DNA of 58,390 nucleotides, from NCBI GenBank assembly GCA_014799845.1, contig JAAVHF010000016.1, positions 1 through 58,390 of the forward strand, written 5' to 3'. Within the stretch, counting starts at the first letter, position 1. Every line of letters begins with the position of its first letter. Below, piece after piece: positions 5,975 through 14,708 of the stretch. Source of the stretch: Oscillibacter sp. (GTDB lineage: Bacteria; Bacillota; Clostridia; Oscillospirales; Oscillospiraceae). The notes beneath the pieces were generated by a model, which had not been told where the DNA came from, made no database searches, and was given only the letters and a program-made list of their open reading frames with translations. The position numbers and the translations under genes are program-made.

Positions 5975-8437
5975 ATGAAAGATCATAAGTCGGTCATGAC
6001 ATTGGACAAGCTGCCCGTCGGCGGCAGCTGCGTCATCGAGCAGGTAGGCAACCAGCGGGGCGCGGTCAAGCGCCGCCTCATTGACATGGGCCTGACCCCG
6101 GGCACCACCGTGGAGCTGATTAAGATGGCCCCCTTCGGGGACCCCATGGAGGTCCGCCTGCGGGGCTATGAGCTGAGCCTGCGGAAGGAGGACGCCGCGC
6201 AGATCCGGATCAGCACGGAAACCGTGAAGTCCGTGGAACGGGAATCGGTATCCGAGAGCGCCTACCACCTGGGCGCGGCCTGTCACGGCGACTGCGCCAG
6301 ATGCAGGATGGGCTGTTCCGACCCCAAAGATCTGGAGGCCATGCACCGGGCCCACCGCCACGAGCAGGAGCACCACCCCAGCACCTACGACCCCCGCGCC
6401 CACGACCAGCGTCCCGGTAAGGTGGCCCTGGTGGGCAACCCCAACTGCGGCAAGACCACCCTGTTCAACGCTCTGACCGGCTCCAACCAGTACGTGGGCA
6501 ACTGGCCGGGGGTGACGGTAGAAAAAAAAGAAGGGCAGGCGAAGCTGGGCGGCCTGGAATTCACGGTAGTGGACCTGCCGGGCATTTACTCCCTGTCCCC
6601 CTACTCCATGGAGGAGCTGGTAGCCCGGAAGTTCATCATCGGCGAACAGCCGGACGCCATCATCGACATTGTGGACGCCACCAATCTGGAGCGGAACCTG
6701 TACCTGACCATGCAGCTTTTGGAGCTGGAGCGGCCGGTGGTCCTGGCGGTCAACTTCATGGACGAGGTGGAGAAGAAGGGGGACGTCATCGACTGCGCCC
6801 GTCTCTCCGCCAGTCTGGGGGTGCCGGTGGTGCCCATCTCCGCCCGGGACAACGTAAACATCGACAAGCTGGTCCAGGAGGTACATAAGCAGATGCACAC
6901 CGGCCTCACCGTGGAGCCGGACGACCTCTATGACGACTTCACCCACGCCATCCACCACCGCATCAGCGCCCTGATCCACGACCGGGCCTACGAGAAGGGC
7001 ATCCCGGCCCACTGGGCCTCCATCAAGCTGCTGGGCGGCGACGAAGAGGTGGCAAAAGACCTGGCTCTGGACCAGGCGGCGCTGGACAAGATCGACGCCA
7101 TCGCCCGGGAATACGAGGCCGCCAGTCCTCTGGGCGACCGGGAGACCCTTCTGGCGGACAGCCGCTACCGTTTTGTGGAACGTGTGGTCCGTTCCGCGGT
7201 GAAAAAGAAAAACACCGGCGGCGGGCAGACCGTCACCGAGCGGATCGACGCGGTGGCCACCCACCGGATCTGGGCCATTCCCCTGTTTCTGGGGATGATG
7301 CTGCTGGTGTTTCTCATCACCTTCAGCGGACCGGGAGCATGGCTCTCGGACGGCATCGCTTGGTTTGTGGAGGATGTCCTGTGTCCCGGCGTATCCGGGT
7401 GGCTGACGGCGCTCCACGCGCCGGGGTGGCTGACCGGCCTGCTGGTGGACGGACTGATCTCCGGCGTAGGCGGGGTGCTGACCTTCCTGCCCATGATCGC
7501 GCTGCTGTTCCTGTTCCTCTCCATGCTGGAGGACAGCGGCTACATGGCCCGCGCCGCCTTCGTCATGGACCGGACGCTGCGGCACTTCGGCCTTTCCGGC
7601 AAGGCGTTCATCCCCATGCTCATGGGCTTTGGCTGCACGGTGCCCGCCGTCATGGGCGCCCGGACCATGGAGAATGAGAAGGACCGGCGCATGACCATAC
7701 TGCTGGTGCCCTTCATGTCCTGCGGGGCGCGGCTGCCCATTTACGGACTGATGACCTCCGCCTTTTTCCCCCAATACGCGGGACTGGTAGTCTTTGGCCT
7801 GTACCTGCTGGGTCCGGTGCTGGCGATCATCTCCGGCCTGATCTTAAAGCGCAGCGTCTTTCAGGGCGAACCGGCCCCCTTCCTGCTGGAGCTTCCCCCC
7901 TACCGGATGCCTACCCCCCAGAACATCTGGCTCCATGTCTGGGAGCGGGTGCGGGACTTCCTGACCCGGGCGGGGACCGTCATTGCCGCCATGAGCGTGG
8001 CGATCTGGTTTTTGCAGAGCTTCGGCCCCGACTTCCGCATGGTGGAGGACACCGCCGACAGTATCCTGGCCATGATAGGCGCATGGATCGCGCCCGTGTT
8101 CGCGCCCATGGGCTTTGGCGTATGGCAGGCGGCGGTGGCGCTGCTCACCGGGCTCATTGCCAAGGAGGCCGTGGTCAGCTCCATGAGTTTGTTTTACGGT
8201 TTTTCCCTCACGGATTACGCTGCCGCCGGGGCTGTTATGGCGGCGACGTTCTCCCCTGCCGCGGCGCTGGCGTTCCTGGCGTTCTGCGCGCTGTATACGC
8301 CCTGCGTGGCGGCGGTCGCCACCATCCGGCGGGAGATGGGGAGTCTCAGCTGGACGGCGCTTACGCTGGTCTGGCAGCTGGGGGTGGCCTGGCTGGCCTC
8401 CTTCGCCGTCTACCAGATTGCAGGAATCTTTATGTGA
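5975..8437 (+). CDS. feoB: Ferrous iron transporter FeoB with fused N-terminal FeoA domain
   Basis: The ATG at 5975 (MKDHKSVMTLDKLPVG) is preferred over the track GTG at 5939, because AGAGGT lies just upstream. The 820-residue protein starts with a FeoA domain (about residues 5-80). A Cys/His-rich linker follows (CHGDCARCRMGC, about 102-140, possibly metal-binding), then a G domain with G1 GNPNCGKT (about 154-161), DLPG and NFMD motifs, and a FeoB membrane region with two gate-type halves (GFGCTVPAVMGARTM, TGLIAKEAVVSSM). It imports Fe(II) across the cytoplasmic membrane. The FeoA-FeoB fusion is known in Firmicutes. The gene is monocistronic between its own promoter and a strong terminator. 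Confidence 0.96.
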   Translation: MKDHKSVMTLDKLPVGGSCVIEQVGNQRGAVKRRLIDMGLTPGTTVELIKMAPFGDPMEVRLRGYELSLRKEDAAQIRISTETVKSVERESVSESAYHLGAACHGDCARCRMGCSDPKDLEAMHRAHRHEQEHHPSTYDPRAHDQRPGKVALVGNPNCGKTTLFNALTGSNQYVGNWPGVTVEKKEGQAKLGGLEFTVVDLPGIYSLSPYSMEELVARKFIIGEQPDAIIDIVDATNLERNLYLTMQLLELERPVVLAVNFMDEVEKKGDVIDCARLSASLGVPVVPISARDNVNIDKLVQEVHKQMHTGLTVEPDDLYDDFTHAIHHRISALIHDRAYEKGIPAHWASIKLLGGDEEVAKDLALDQAALDKIDAIAREYEAASPLGDRETLLADSRYRFVERVVRSAVKKKNTGGGQTVTERIDAVATHRIWAIPLFLGMMLLVFLITFSGPGAWLSDGIAWFVEDVLCPGVSGWLTALHAPGWLTGLLVDGLISGVGGVLTFLPMIALLFLFLSMLEDSGYMARAAFVMDRTLRHFGLSGKAFIPMLMGFGCTVPAVMGARTMENEKDRRMTILLVPFMSCGARLPIYGLMTSAFFPQYAGLVVFGLYLLGPVLAIISGLILKRSVFQGEPAPFLLELPPYRMPTPQNIWLHVWERVRDFLTRAGTVIAAMSVAIWFLQSFGPDFRMVEDTADSILAMIGAWIAPVFAPMGFGVWQAAVALLTGLIAKEAVVSSMSLFYGFSLTDYAAAGAVMAATFSPAAALAFLAFCALYTPCVAAVATIRREMGSLSWTALTLVWQLGVAWLASFAVYQIAGIFM

Positions 8438-8476
8438 AAAAATCGGGTGTGCTGACTGCACACCCGATTTTTTCAC
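8435..8476. terminator. Bidirectional terminator, feoB / GNAT
   Basis: GAAAAAATCGGGTGTGC, a 5-nt loop and the exact reverse complement GCACACCCGATTTTTTC. U runs arise in both directions, and it overlaps the 3' ends of both convergent genes. Confidence 0.92.
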
Positions 8477-8970
8477 CGGAACCAGTAATACACATGCTCC
8501 TCCGTCTCCCGGCGGAGCTCCCCGCCGTTGGCCTCGGCTACCCGGCGGGAGGCGGTATTGTCCGGGTTGACCGTCACCAGGATCTCCTCGGTGATCCCCA
8601 TCCGCCTTGCCTCTGCCAGCATGAGCCGCAGCAGCTCCTTGCCGTAGCCCTTCCCCCGCTGGTCGGAGGCGATAGCGTAGCCAATATGACCGCCAACCAC
8701 CCGGAGCGCATCGGTGAGCCGATGGCGCAAGCTGCCCTGGCCCACGGGGACGCCGTCATCCATTAGCCAGAACAGGCTGTCCGGCACCTGCCAATCCTCC
8801 AGGCCGATGCCCTTGGTCCGGTTCACACGCTTTTCCAGCCAGGCGGGAAAATCGGCGTAATCCATACCGTTGACCCTGTTCGTATAACCGTTTTCATTGG
8901 CCCCGACGCGCTGGAGCATGTCGTAGAACTCCCTGCCGTCGGTCAGGGAAACGGGTTGTAAGTATAGCAT
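8473..8970 (-). CDS. GNAT family N-acetyltransferase
   Basis: The start at 8970 (MLYLQPVSLTDG) is chosen because GGGAGG lies 7 nt upstream; the track start at 9033 runs through a hairpin. The 165-residue protein has the GNAT fold: an acetyl-CoA-binding segment IASDQRGKGYGKELLRLML (motif A, Q/RxxGxG) and a C-terminal NPDNTASRRVAEANGGEL segment typical of the RimJ/RimL-like subgroup. Substrate unknown. It is the second gene of a probable small operon with the 50-aa ORF upstream, the two separated by a hairpin that may reduce read-through. Confidence 0.85.
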   Translation of the reverse strand: MLYLQPVSLTDGREFYDMLQRVGANENGYTNRVNGMDYADFPAWLEKRVNRTKGIGLEDWQVPDSLFWLMDDGVPVGQGSLRHRLTDALRVVGGHIGYAIASDQRGKGYGKELLRLMLAEARRMGITEEILVTVNPDNTASRRVAEANGGELRRETEEHVYYWFR

Positions 8971-8990
8971 TTTCATTCCTCCCAAACAGA

Positions 8991-9022
8991 AACCGGGCAA
9001 GGCATTGACACCCTGCCCGGTT
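8991..9022 (-). terminator. Hairpin between the 50-aa ORF and the GNAT gene
   Basis: AACCGGGCA...TGCCCGGTT, a 9-bp stem with no strong U run. It could be an attenuator or an mRNA-processing/stability structure rather than a full terminator. Confidence 0.45.
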
Positions 9023-9029
9023 ATAGATT

Positions 9030-9182
9030 TCACTTCTGGGACATTCCTGTGATATACGCCTTAATCAGCGCCTTGATTTCTTCCGGGGTGTAGGATTCTT
9101 TTCCGTCTGCGGATTCGATGATGTCAATCAAATCGTAGGCCATTGACTTTTTGATCTCGTTGGACTCTCTGTCTGTCGGCAT
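9030..9182 (-). CDS. Small acidic protein, 50 aa, unknown function
   Basis: This ORF is not in the track. On the minus strand AAAGGAGGATTACT precedes an ATG that opens a 50-codon frame: MPTDRESNEIKKSMAYDLID, then ...TPEEIKALIKAYITGMSQK, ending in TGA. It is charged, probably helical, and lacks a signal peptide, membrane segment or Cys pair. A textbook promoter (TTGACA-17-TATATT) lies about 50 bp upstream. The strong promoter and ribosome binding site make it a credible gene. I do not recognise a family; a small regulatory or antitoxin-like role would be speculation. Confidence 0.75.
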   Translation of the reverse strand: MPTDRESNEIKKSMAYDLIDIIESADGKESYTPEEIKALIKAYITGMSQK

Positions 9183-9230
9183 AGTAATCCTCCTTTCATT
9201 CAAGCGGCACCATCACTTTTTCATAATCAA

Positions 9231-9259
9231 AATATACCATGGAGCAGCCGCGATGTCAA
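9231..9259 (-). promoter_or_regulatory. Sigma-A promoter of the 50-aa ORF / GNAT unit
   Basis: TTGACA, 17 bp, TATATT on the minus strand, immediately downstream of the pnp terminator. The perfect -35 is unusual for a gene this small and suggests strong expression. Confidence 0.75.
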
Positions 9260-9296
9260 TAAAAAAGCGGGGCATCTTGAATGACACCCCGCTTTC
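9260..9296 (-). terminator. Terminator of pnp
   Basis: AAAGCGGGGTG...CATGCCCCGCTTTTTT-type hairpin read on the minus strand, ending in a T run 14 bp after the pnp stop codon. Confidence 0.85.
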
Positions 9297-9309
9297 CTGT
9301 TAATTTTGC

Positions 9310-11460
9310 TTACTTGATAACCTCGCCCCTGGCCTTCTTCTCCTCGATCTCGCGGAGAGCGTCCTTATGGCTGAGGTTGACACGGCCCTTCTCGTCGATC
9401 TCGGTGACCTTGACCCACATCATATCGCCGATCTTGCACACGTCCTCCACCTTCTCCACGCGGTGGTTGGCCAGCTTGGAGATATGCACCAGGCCGTCCT
9501 TGCCGGGAGCCAGCTCCACGAACGCGCCGAACTGCATCAGGCGCACCACGCGGCCATAGTACAGGCTGCCCACCTCGGGCACGAACACGATCTGATCGAT
9601 GGCGTGCTTGGCGGCTTCGGCGGACTCGGCGTTGGCGGAGGCGATGCGGATGGTGCCGTCGTCCTCGATGTCGATCTTCGCGCCGGTGTCGGCAACGATC
9701 TTCTGGATGACGCTGCCGCCCTTGCCGATGACGTCCCGGATATTGTCGGGATCGATCTTCATGGTGATCATCTTGGGGGCCCACTTGCTGACCTCAGCGC
9801 GAGGCTCGGCGATGCAGGGCAGCATGATCTGGTCCAGGATCTCGCACCGGGCGTCGTAGGTGATGTCCAGAGCGTTCCGGATGATCTCCATGGTCAGGCC
9901 GTCGTTCTTCAGGTCCATCTGAATGGCGGTGATGCCCTTCTTGGTGCCGCCCACCTTGAAGTCCATCTCGCCGTGGAAGTCCTCCACACCCTGGATGTCG
10001 ATGAAGGTGGTGAAGGAGCCGTCGTCGTCCTGGATGAGGCCGCAGGAGATGCCCGCCACAGGGGCCTTGATGGGCACGCCGGCGTCCATCAGGGCCAGGG
10101 TGCTGCCGCAGATGGAGCCCTGGGAGGTAGAGCCGTTGGAGGAGACGACCTCGCTGACCACGCGGATTGCGTAGGGGAACTCGTCCTCGCTGGGCAGCAC
10201 GGGCAGGAGGGCGCGCTCGGCCAGCGCGCCGTGGCCGATCTCGCGGCGTCCGGGGCTGCGGGAGGGCTTGGCCTCGCCCACGGAGTAGCCGGGGAAGTTG
10301 TAGTGGTGCATGTAGCGCTTGGACTCCTCGGGCCAGATGGTGTCCAGCTTCTGGCAGGCGGAGAGGGTGTCCAGGGTGCAGATGCTCAGCACCTGGGTCT
10401 GGCCGCGGGTAAAGAGGCCGGAACCGTGGACCCGGGGCAGCACGCCCACTTCCGCGCCCAGAGGACGGATCTCATTCTTCTGACGGCCGTCCACGCGGTG
10501 GCCCTGGAGCAGCCAGGCCTTGACGATCTTCTTCTGGAACTTGTAGGTGAACTCCTCCAGGTACTTGTCCATGTCGGGGTACTGCTCCAGATACTTCTCG
10601 TGCCAGTGCTCGATCATGGCGTTCCAGCGGGCCTCGCGGACGTTCTTGTCGTCGGTGTCCATGGCGGCCTTGGCCTCGTCCATGAAGTTGGCCACGATGT
10701 CGTCAAACAGCTCCTGGTTGAAGTCGGCGTGGGGATAGTCGAACTTCTCCTTGCCGATCTCGGAGACCATCTGGTTAATGAGGGCCACCTGCTTCTGGTT
10801 CTCCTCGTGGGCGGTCTTAATGGCCTCGAACATGACGTCATTGGGGACCTCGTTGGCGCCCGCCTCGATCATGACCACCTTCTTGCCGGTGGAGACCACG
10901 GTCACGTCCATGTCGGAGACCTCAGCCTGCTCGGCGTTGGGGTTGACCACCAGCTTGCCGTCCACCAGGCCCATCTTCACCGCGCCCACGGGGCCGTTCC
11001 AGGGAATGTCGGAGATGGCCAGGGCGGCGGAGGTGCCGATGAGGGCGGCAATCTCGGGGGAGCAGTCACGGTCCACGCTCATGACGGTAGCCATGATGGC
11101 CACGTCGTTGCGGAAATCGCCGGGGAACAGGGGGCGGATGGGGCGGTCGATGACGCGGCTGGTAAGGATGCCCTTCTCGCCGGGACGGCCCTCGCGGCGC
11201 ATGAAGCTGCCGGGGATGCGGCCCACGGCGTACATCTTCTCCTCGAAGTCCACGCTGAGGGGGAAGAAATCGATGCCGTCACGGGGACGGGCGGAGGCGG
11301 TAGCGGTGACCAGCACGGTGGTCTCGCCATAGGTGACCAGGACGGCGGCGTTGGCCAGCTCGGCCAGCTTGCCGGTCTCCAGGGTCAGGGGACGGCCTGC
11401 CAGGTCCATGGTGTACTTGCGGTAATTGGGGAACTGCTTTTTGGTGATGATGGTAGACAT
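9310..11460 (-). CDS. pnp: Polyribonucleotide nucleotidyltransferase (PNPase)
   Basis: Full-length (716 aa). Two RNase PH-like domains flank a helical domain. The second has GRREIGHGALAERAL, SNGSTSQGSICG, the acidic MDAGVPIKAPVAGIS and the DFHGEMDFKVGGT active-site segment. A KH domain follows (DNIRDVIGKGGSVIQKI), then an S1 domain (YYGRVVRLMQFGAFVEL). It degrades RNA 3' to 5' by phosphorolysis as a trimer and takes part in mRNA turnover; RNase Y (rny) is encoded later in this window. It sits downstream of rpsO in the widely conserved rpsO-pnp order, with a hairpin in the intergenic region. Confidence 0.98.
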   Translation of the reverse strand: MSTIITKKQFPNYRKYTMDLAGRPLTLETGKLAELANAAVLVTYGETTVLVTATASARPRDGIDFFPLSVDFEEKMYAVGRIPGSFMRREGRPGEKGILTSRVIDRPIRPLFPGDFRNDVAIMATVMSVDRDCSPEIAALIGTSAALAISDIPWNGPVGAVKMGLVDGKLVVNPNAEQAEVSDMDVTVVSTGKKVVMIEAGANEVPNDVMFEAIKTAHEENQKQVALINQMVSEIGKEKFDYPHADFNQELFDDIVANFMDEAKAAMDTDDKNVREARWNAMIEHWHEKYLEQYPDMDKYLEEFTYKFQKKIVKAWLLQGHRVDGRQKNEIRPLGAEVGVLPRVHGSGLFTRGQTQVLSICTLDTLSACQKLDTIWPEESKRYMHHYNFPGYSVGEAKPSRSPGRREIGHGALAERALLPVLPSEDEFPYAIRVVSEVVSSNGSTSQGSICGSTLALMDAGVPIKAPVAGISCGLIQDDDGSFTTFIDIQGVEDFHGEMDFKVGGTKKGITAIQMDLKNDGLTMEIIRNALDITYDARCEILDQIMLPCIAEPRAEVSKWAPKMITMKIDPDNIRDVIGKGGSVIQKIVADTGAKIDIEDDGTIRIASANAESAEAAKHAIDQIVFVPEVGSLYYGRVVRLMQFGAFVELAPGKDGLVHISKLANHRVEKVEDVCKIGDMMWVKVTEIDEKGRVNLSHKDALREIEEKKARGEVIK

Positions 11461-11638
11461 AGCGTACTCCTTTTTATTCTTTTGTTATGTCAGGGCCACC
11501 TTTTAGCACTTGATTTCAACGCCGGAAAACCGGCGGCAAAATCAACTGCTAAAAAATGCGGCCCTGGATCGAAATGGTTCCTGAGGGCCGGCAGCGCCGG
11601 CCTTTGGGGCAAATCCGCCTCCCGCGGGAACGGAAGGC

Positions 11639-11669
11639 GGGGAGAAAGGCCGCAAAGCCCTTCTCCCCG
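11639..11669 (-). terminator. rpsO-pnp intergenic hairpin
   Basis: GGGGAGAAGGGCTTTGCGG...CTTTCTCCCC about 12 nt after the rpsO stop codon on the minus strand. Without a U run it is more likely a processing or attenuation hairpin, as known in the rpsO-pnp intergenic region of other bacteria, than a full terminator. The remaining 170 bp to pnp hold another short GC-rich palindrome and a ribosome binding site. Confidence 0.6.
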
Positions 11670-11679
11670 TAAGGTTTCA

Positions 11680-11946
11680 TTACTTGCGGATACCCAGCTT
11701 GGCGATGAGGGCACGATAACGCTCGATGTCCTTCTTGGCCAGATAGTCCAGCAGGCTGCGGCGCTTACCGATCATCTTGTACAGGCCGCGGCGGCTGTGG
11801 TTGTCATGGATGTGGACCTTCAGGTGCTCGGTGAGCTGGTTGATCCGCTCGGTGAGGATGGCGACCTGGACCTCGGGGGAGCCGGTGTCGGTCTCGTGGG
11901 TGCGGTTGGCCTCGATAATGGAGGTCTTCTGATCTTTCTGCATCAT
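11680..11946 (-). CDS. rpsO: 30S ribosomal protein S15
   Basis: The 88-residue protein matches S15 along its length: [34 protein letters not shown], the signature [23 protein letters not shown] and a C-terminal [13 protein letters not shown]. It binds 16S rRNA helices 20-22 early in assembly of the small subunit. Two consecutive ATG codons are possible starts; AAAGGTG about 11 nt upstream slightly favours the second. It is first gene of the rpsO-pnp unit and has its own promoter. Autogenous translational control is common in the family, but I did not identify a specific leader fold. Confidence 0.98.
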   Translation of the reverse strand: MMQKDQKTSIIEANRTHETDTGSPEVQVAILTERINQLTEHLKVHIHDNHSRRGLYKMIGKRRSLLDYLAKKDIERYRALIAKLGIRK

Positions 11947-12054
11947 AGTGGTTTTATCACCTTTCCAATAAATTCTCCGCAGGCCGCGCCGGGGCAGGTG
12001 CCGCCGCCGCCGAAGCCAGGGAACGCTGGGGCGCTGGGCGCCGCATGCTTCCTT

Positions 12055-12083
12055 ACTATATCACAGACATTTCCTATTGTAAA
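12055..12083 (-). promoter_or_regulatory. Sigma-A promoter of rpsO-pnp
   Basis: TTTACA, 17 bp, TATAGT on the minus strand, about 105 bp upstream of rpsO. The resulting leader contains a GC-rich stretch (CCGCCGCCGCCG on the plus strand) that could fold. Confidence 0.72.
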
Positions 12084-12228
12084 GAGAAAATTCGGGCTTT
12101 ATTCACGGAAATCCATTTTTTTCCACGCTGTGCCCGCCTCCCTTATCTGCAAATAGGGGCGCCCGCATTTCAGAAATGGATTTCTCCTCGTTCCCTGGCA
12201 AAATATGCTTCCTATTTTCTTCCGTTTA

Positions 12229-12237
12229 TGTTATACT
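12229..12237 (+). promoter_or_regulatory. Extended -10 promoter upstream of deoD
   Basis: TGTTATACT, an extended -10 element, about 60 bp before the deoD ATG. No good -35 hexamer is present, which fits the extended type. Confidence 0.5.
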
Positions 12238-12297
12238 GATGGCAGGATTACATCATAACACCCCGGCAAAAACAAAAACGAAAGAAGGAAAAACGAT

Positions 12298-13014
12298 ATG
12301 CCTACTCCCCATAACTCCGCCAATCCCGGCGATTTCGCGAAAACCGTCCTGATGCCCGGCGACCCCCTGCGGGCCAAGTTCATTGCCGAAACCTTCCTGG
12401 AGGATGCCAAGCTGGTCAACAACGTCCGGGGCATCCACGGCTATACCGGCACTTATAAGGGCGTGCCCGTCTCCGTCATGGCCTCCGGCATGGGAATGCC
12501 CTCCATCGGCATCTACTCCTATGAGCTCTACGACCAGTACGGCGTGGAGAACATCATCCGCATCGGCTCCGCCGGGGCCATCAGCGCCAAGCTGAAGCTG
12601 CGGGACGTGGTCGCCGCCCAGGGCGCCTGCACCAACTCCAATTACGCTCATCAGTACGGCCTCCCCGGTCCCTTTGCGCCTATCGCGGACTACACGCTGC
12701 TGGAGACGGCCGTGGCCGCCGCCCGGGAGATCGGCGTGGAGATGCCCGTGGGCAACGTGCTCTCCTCCGACACCTTCTATGACGCCTCCAAATCCGCCAT
12801 GAAGTGGGCGGAGCTGGGCGTGCTGGCGGTGGAGATGGAAGCCGCGGCCCTCTACATGAACGCCGCCAAGCTGGGCAAGCGGGCGCTGGCCATCTGCTCC
12901 ATCTCCGACAGCTTTGTTACCGGCGAGGAGCTGGACGCTGCCGAGCGGCAGACCAGCTTCACCACCATGATGAAGATCGCCCTGGAGACCGCCGCGAAGA
13001 TGGCAGAGAAGTAA
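12298..13014 (+). CDS. deoD: Purine-nucleoside phosphorylase, DeoD type
   Basis: The 238-residue protein is the usual length for the hexameric DeoD (PNP-II) family. Visible features are the phosphate-binding VLMPGDPLRAKFIAE, SGMGMPSIGIYSYEL, IRIGSAGAIS and the substrate segment AVEMEAAALYMNAAKLGKRAL, with the catalytic Asp in CSISDSF. It reversibly cleaves (deoxy)purine nucleosides with phosphate to free base and pentose-1-phosphate in the cytoplasm. GAAGGAAAA precedes the ATG. The next gene begins 39 bp downstream and both end at one terminator, so they probably form a two-gene unit. It belongs with guaB to the purine economy of the cell, though not in one operon. Confidence 0.97.
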   Translation: MPTPHNSANPGDFAKTVLMPGDPLRAKFIAETFLEDAKLVNNVRGIHGYTGTYKGVPVSVMASGMGMPSIGIYSYELYDQYGVENIIRIGSAGAISAKLKLRDVVAAQGACTNSNYAHQYGLPGPFAPIADYTLLETAVAAAREIGVEMPVGNVLSSDTFYDASKSAMKWAELGVLAVEMEAAALYMNAAKLGKRALAICSISDSFVTGEELDAAERQTSFTTMMKIALETAAKMAEK

Positions 13015-13053
13015 AAACTGTATTCCATTCTGAAACTGAGGAGGATTTCCGCT

Positions 13054-13668
13054 ATGACCATCACCTGGCTGGGCCACTCCTGCTTTATGCTGGAGAGCGG
13101 CGGCTTCCGGGTCCTGCTGGACCCCTACCACGAGGTTCAGGGTCTGCCCGATATCGAGACGGAGGCGGACGCCGTCTATTGCAGCCACGACCATTTTGAC
13201 CACGGCTATACTGAAAACGTCCGTCTGACTACCGGCAGGGAAAATCCTTTTGCCGTCCGGGAGGTCCAGACCTTCCATGACGACAAGGGCGGCACGCTGC
13301 GGGGAAAGAATATTATCCGCACCTTTACCGCTGAGGGCGTCACCGTGGCCCACCTGGGCGATCTGGGCCATCAGCTGAGCGAAGAGCAGCTGGCGGCGAT
13401 TGGGCGCTGCGACGCGGTCCTGATCCCCGTAGGCGGATTTTACACCATTGACGCCGCCGGCGCGAAGGCCGTGGCCGACGCCATCAGCGCGGCCGTGGTG
13501 ATCCCCATGCACTACCGCAAGGGCGCTGTGGGCTTCGACGTCCTGGGCGCCGTGGAGGACTTCACAGCGCTGTATCCCCAGGAGCAGGTGAAGCAGTACC
13601 CCTCCAACGCCCTGACCCTGACCAAGGACACGCCCCGCCAGGTGGCGGTGCTGTCACTGCCCCAGTAA
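13054..13668 (+). CDS. Metal-dependent hydrolase, UPF0173-like metallo-beta-lactamase fold
   Basis: A 204-residue MBL-fold protein. The opening TWLGHSCFMLE, the metal motif SHDHFDH and a later HLGDLGHQLSEEQL segment with PVGGFYTID are typical of the UPF0173/UlaG-like branch. A third metal-binding His lies in VIPMHYRKG. The natural substrate is unknown for most of the family. AGGAGG lies about 8 nt upstream of the ATG. It follows deoD closely and is probably co-transcribed with it. Confidence 0.9.
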   Translation: MTITWLGHSCFMLESGGFRVLLDPYHEVQGLPDIETEADAVYCSHDHFDHGYTENVRLTTGRENPFAVREVQTFHDDKGGTLRGKNIIRTFTAEGVTVAHLGDLGHQLSEEQLAAIGRCDAVLIPVGGFYTIDAAGAKAVADAISAAVVIPMHYRKGAVGFDVLGAVEDFTALYPQEQVKQYPSNALTLTKDTPRQVAVLSLPQ

Positions 13669-13670
13669 GC

Positions 13671-13707
13671 AAAAAGGAGGACCGGAACAGATCCGGCCCT
13701 CCTTTTT
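13671..13707. terminator. Terminator after the deoD-MBL unit
   Basis: AAAAAGGAGG(A)CCGGA / TCCGG(C)CCTCCTTTTT with a short loop, directly behind the stop codon. U runs occur in both directions, so it may also serve the convergent pdaA-like gene. Confidence 0.88.
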
Positions 13708-13751
13708 CGACATCAATCTGTATTTTACGGCAAAAAATCAACATCCAGCAA

Positions 13752-14582
13752 TCACGTTATCCCCGGCAGCTCCTTCAGAGACTTGAAGGTATACCCCATT
13801 CCCTCCCACCTGGTCAGCAGATCATCCAGAATTTCCGCGTTTGTCCGGGAGGTGGAGTGGAGCAGGACGATGGCGCCGTCGTGAATGCGGGGCAGCAGCT
13901 TGGCGTAGGCCTGCTCCGCCGTAGGCTGGCTGTCGGTGTTCCAGTCCACGTAGGCCAGGCTCCAGAAGACGGTCTTATATCCCAGGGCCTGGGCCTGTTT
14001 CAGATTTTCCTCGCTGTATTTCCCCTGCGGCGGACGGTAGAAGTGGGAGAGGGGCTGGCCGGTGGTCTGCTGGTAGAGGTCCGCTAGGCTGTCCAACTCC
14101 ATCCGGAAATCCTCCTGCCTGGAGATGCTGGACATATCGGGATGGTGGAAGGTATGGTTGCCCACCACATGGCCCTCCGCCGCCATGCGGCGGACGATGT
14201 CCGGCGCGGATTCCACCATGTGGCCCACCACAAAGAAGGCGGCTGGCGCGTTGTGCTTTTTCAGCGCGTTCAGGATCTGTTCCGTATAGCCGTTTTCATA
14301 GCCGCAGTCGAAGGTCAGATAAATTACTTTTTGTGAAGTATCACCCAGATAATACGTGTCGTATTTTGCCAGATCCTCCGGCGAGGCGTTGCCCACCGGG
14401 GGCTGTCCTTCCGTAGGGAAGGATAATCCCCAGTCGCTGGCGGAGGCGGGGATAATGGCGGGAGCGGAGGCGGGGGCTGTCTCCGCCCCGCTGCCCCAGA
14501 GGGTAAGGATGACAGCGGCGGCCAGCAGCGCCGCCGTCAGGAGTGAGAATACAAGGAGTGATTTTTTATTGGCAGAAGACAT
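13752..14582 (-). CDS. pdaA: Polysaccharide deacetylase, PdaA-like (muramic delta-lactam pathway)
   Basis: The 276-residue protein has an N-terminal membrane anchor (about residues 8-30) and a NodB-type deacetylase domain. The segment YYLGDTSQKVIYLTFDCGYENGYT is characteristic of the PdaA subfamily, with the Asp motif present as TFDCGYENG rather than TFDDG. Metal ligands sit in GNHTFHHPDMS, the catalytic Arg in YRPPQGKYSE, and the last His in VLLHSTSRT. In Bacillus PdaA removes the acetyl group from muramic acid so that delta-lactam forms in spore cortex. AAGGAG lies 8 nt before the ATG. The assignment is by motif; spore use is inferred. Confidence 0.85.
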   Translation of the reverse strand: MSSANKKSLLVFSLLTAALLAAAVILTLWGSGAETAPASAPAIIPASASDWGLSFPTEGQPPVGNASPEDLAKYDTYYLGDTSQKVIYLTFDCGYENGYTEQILNALKKHNAPAAFFVVGHMVESAPDIVRRMAAEGHVVGNHTFHHPDMSSISRQEDFRMELDSLADLYQQTTGQPLSHFYRPPQGKYSEENLKQAQALGYKTVFWSLAYVDWNTDSQPTAEQAYAKLLPRIHDGAIVLLHSTSRTNAEILDDLLTRWEGMGYTFKSLKELPGIT

Positions 14583-14708
14583 ATTGTTTTTCTCCTTCCG
14601 GGCAGGATTTTTCTTATTCTGTCCGGGGGGAAATTATTTATGCGGGGTATTGGTTTTTCCATAAAAAGCTGTTGACGCGTTCACAACAAAATCATATAAT
14701 TGCAAGAG

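Noticed and set aside
5951-7774. 607-aa ORF antisense to feoB
   Set aside because: Shadow of feoB with no recognisable domain.
9367-12156. 929-aa ORF on the plus strand antisense to pnp and rpsO
   Set aside because: It mirrors pnp and rpsO in a GC-rich genome, is rich in His/Gly/Val/Leu with no domain, and lacks promoter and ribosome binding site. Codon-bias shadow.
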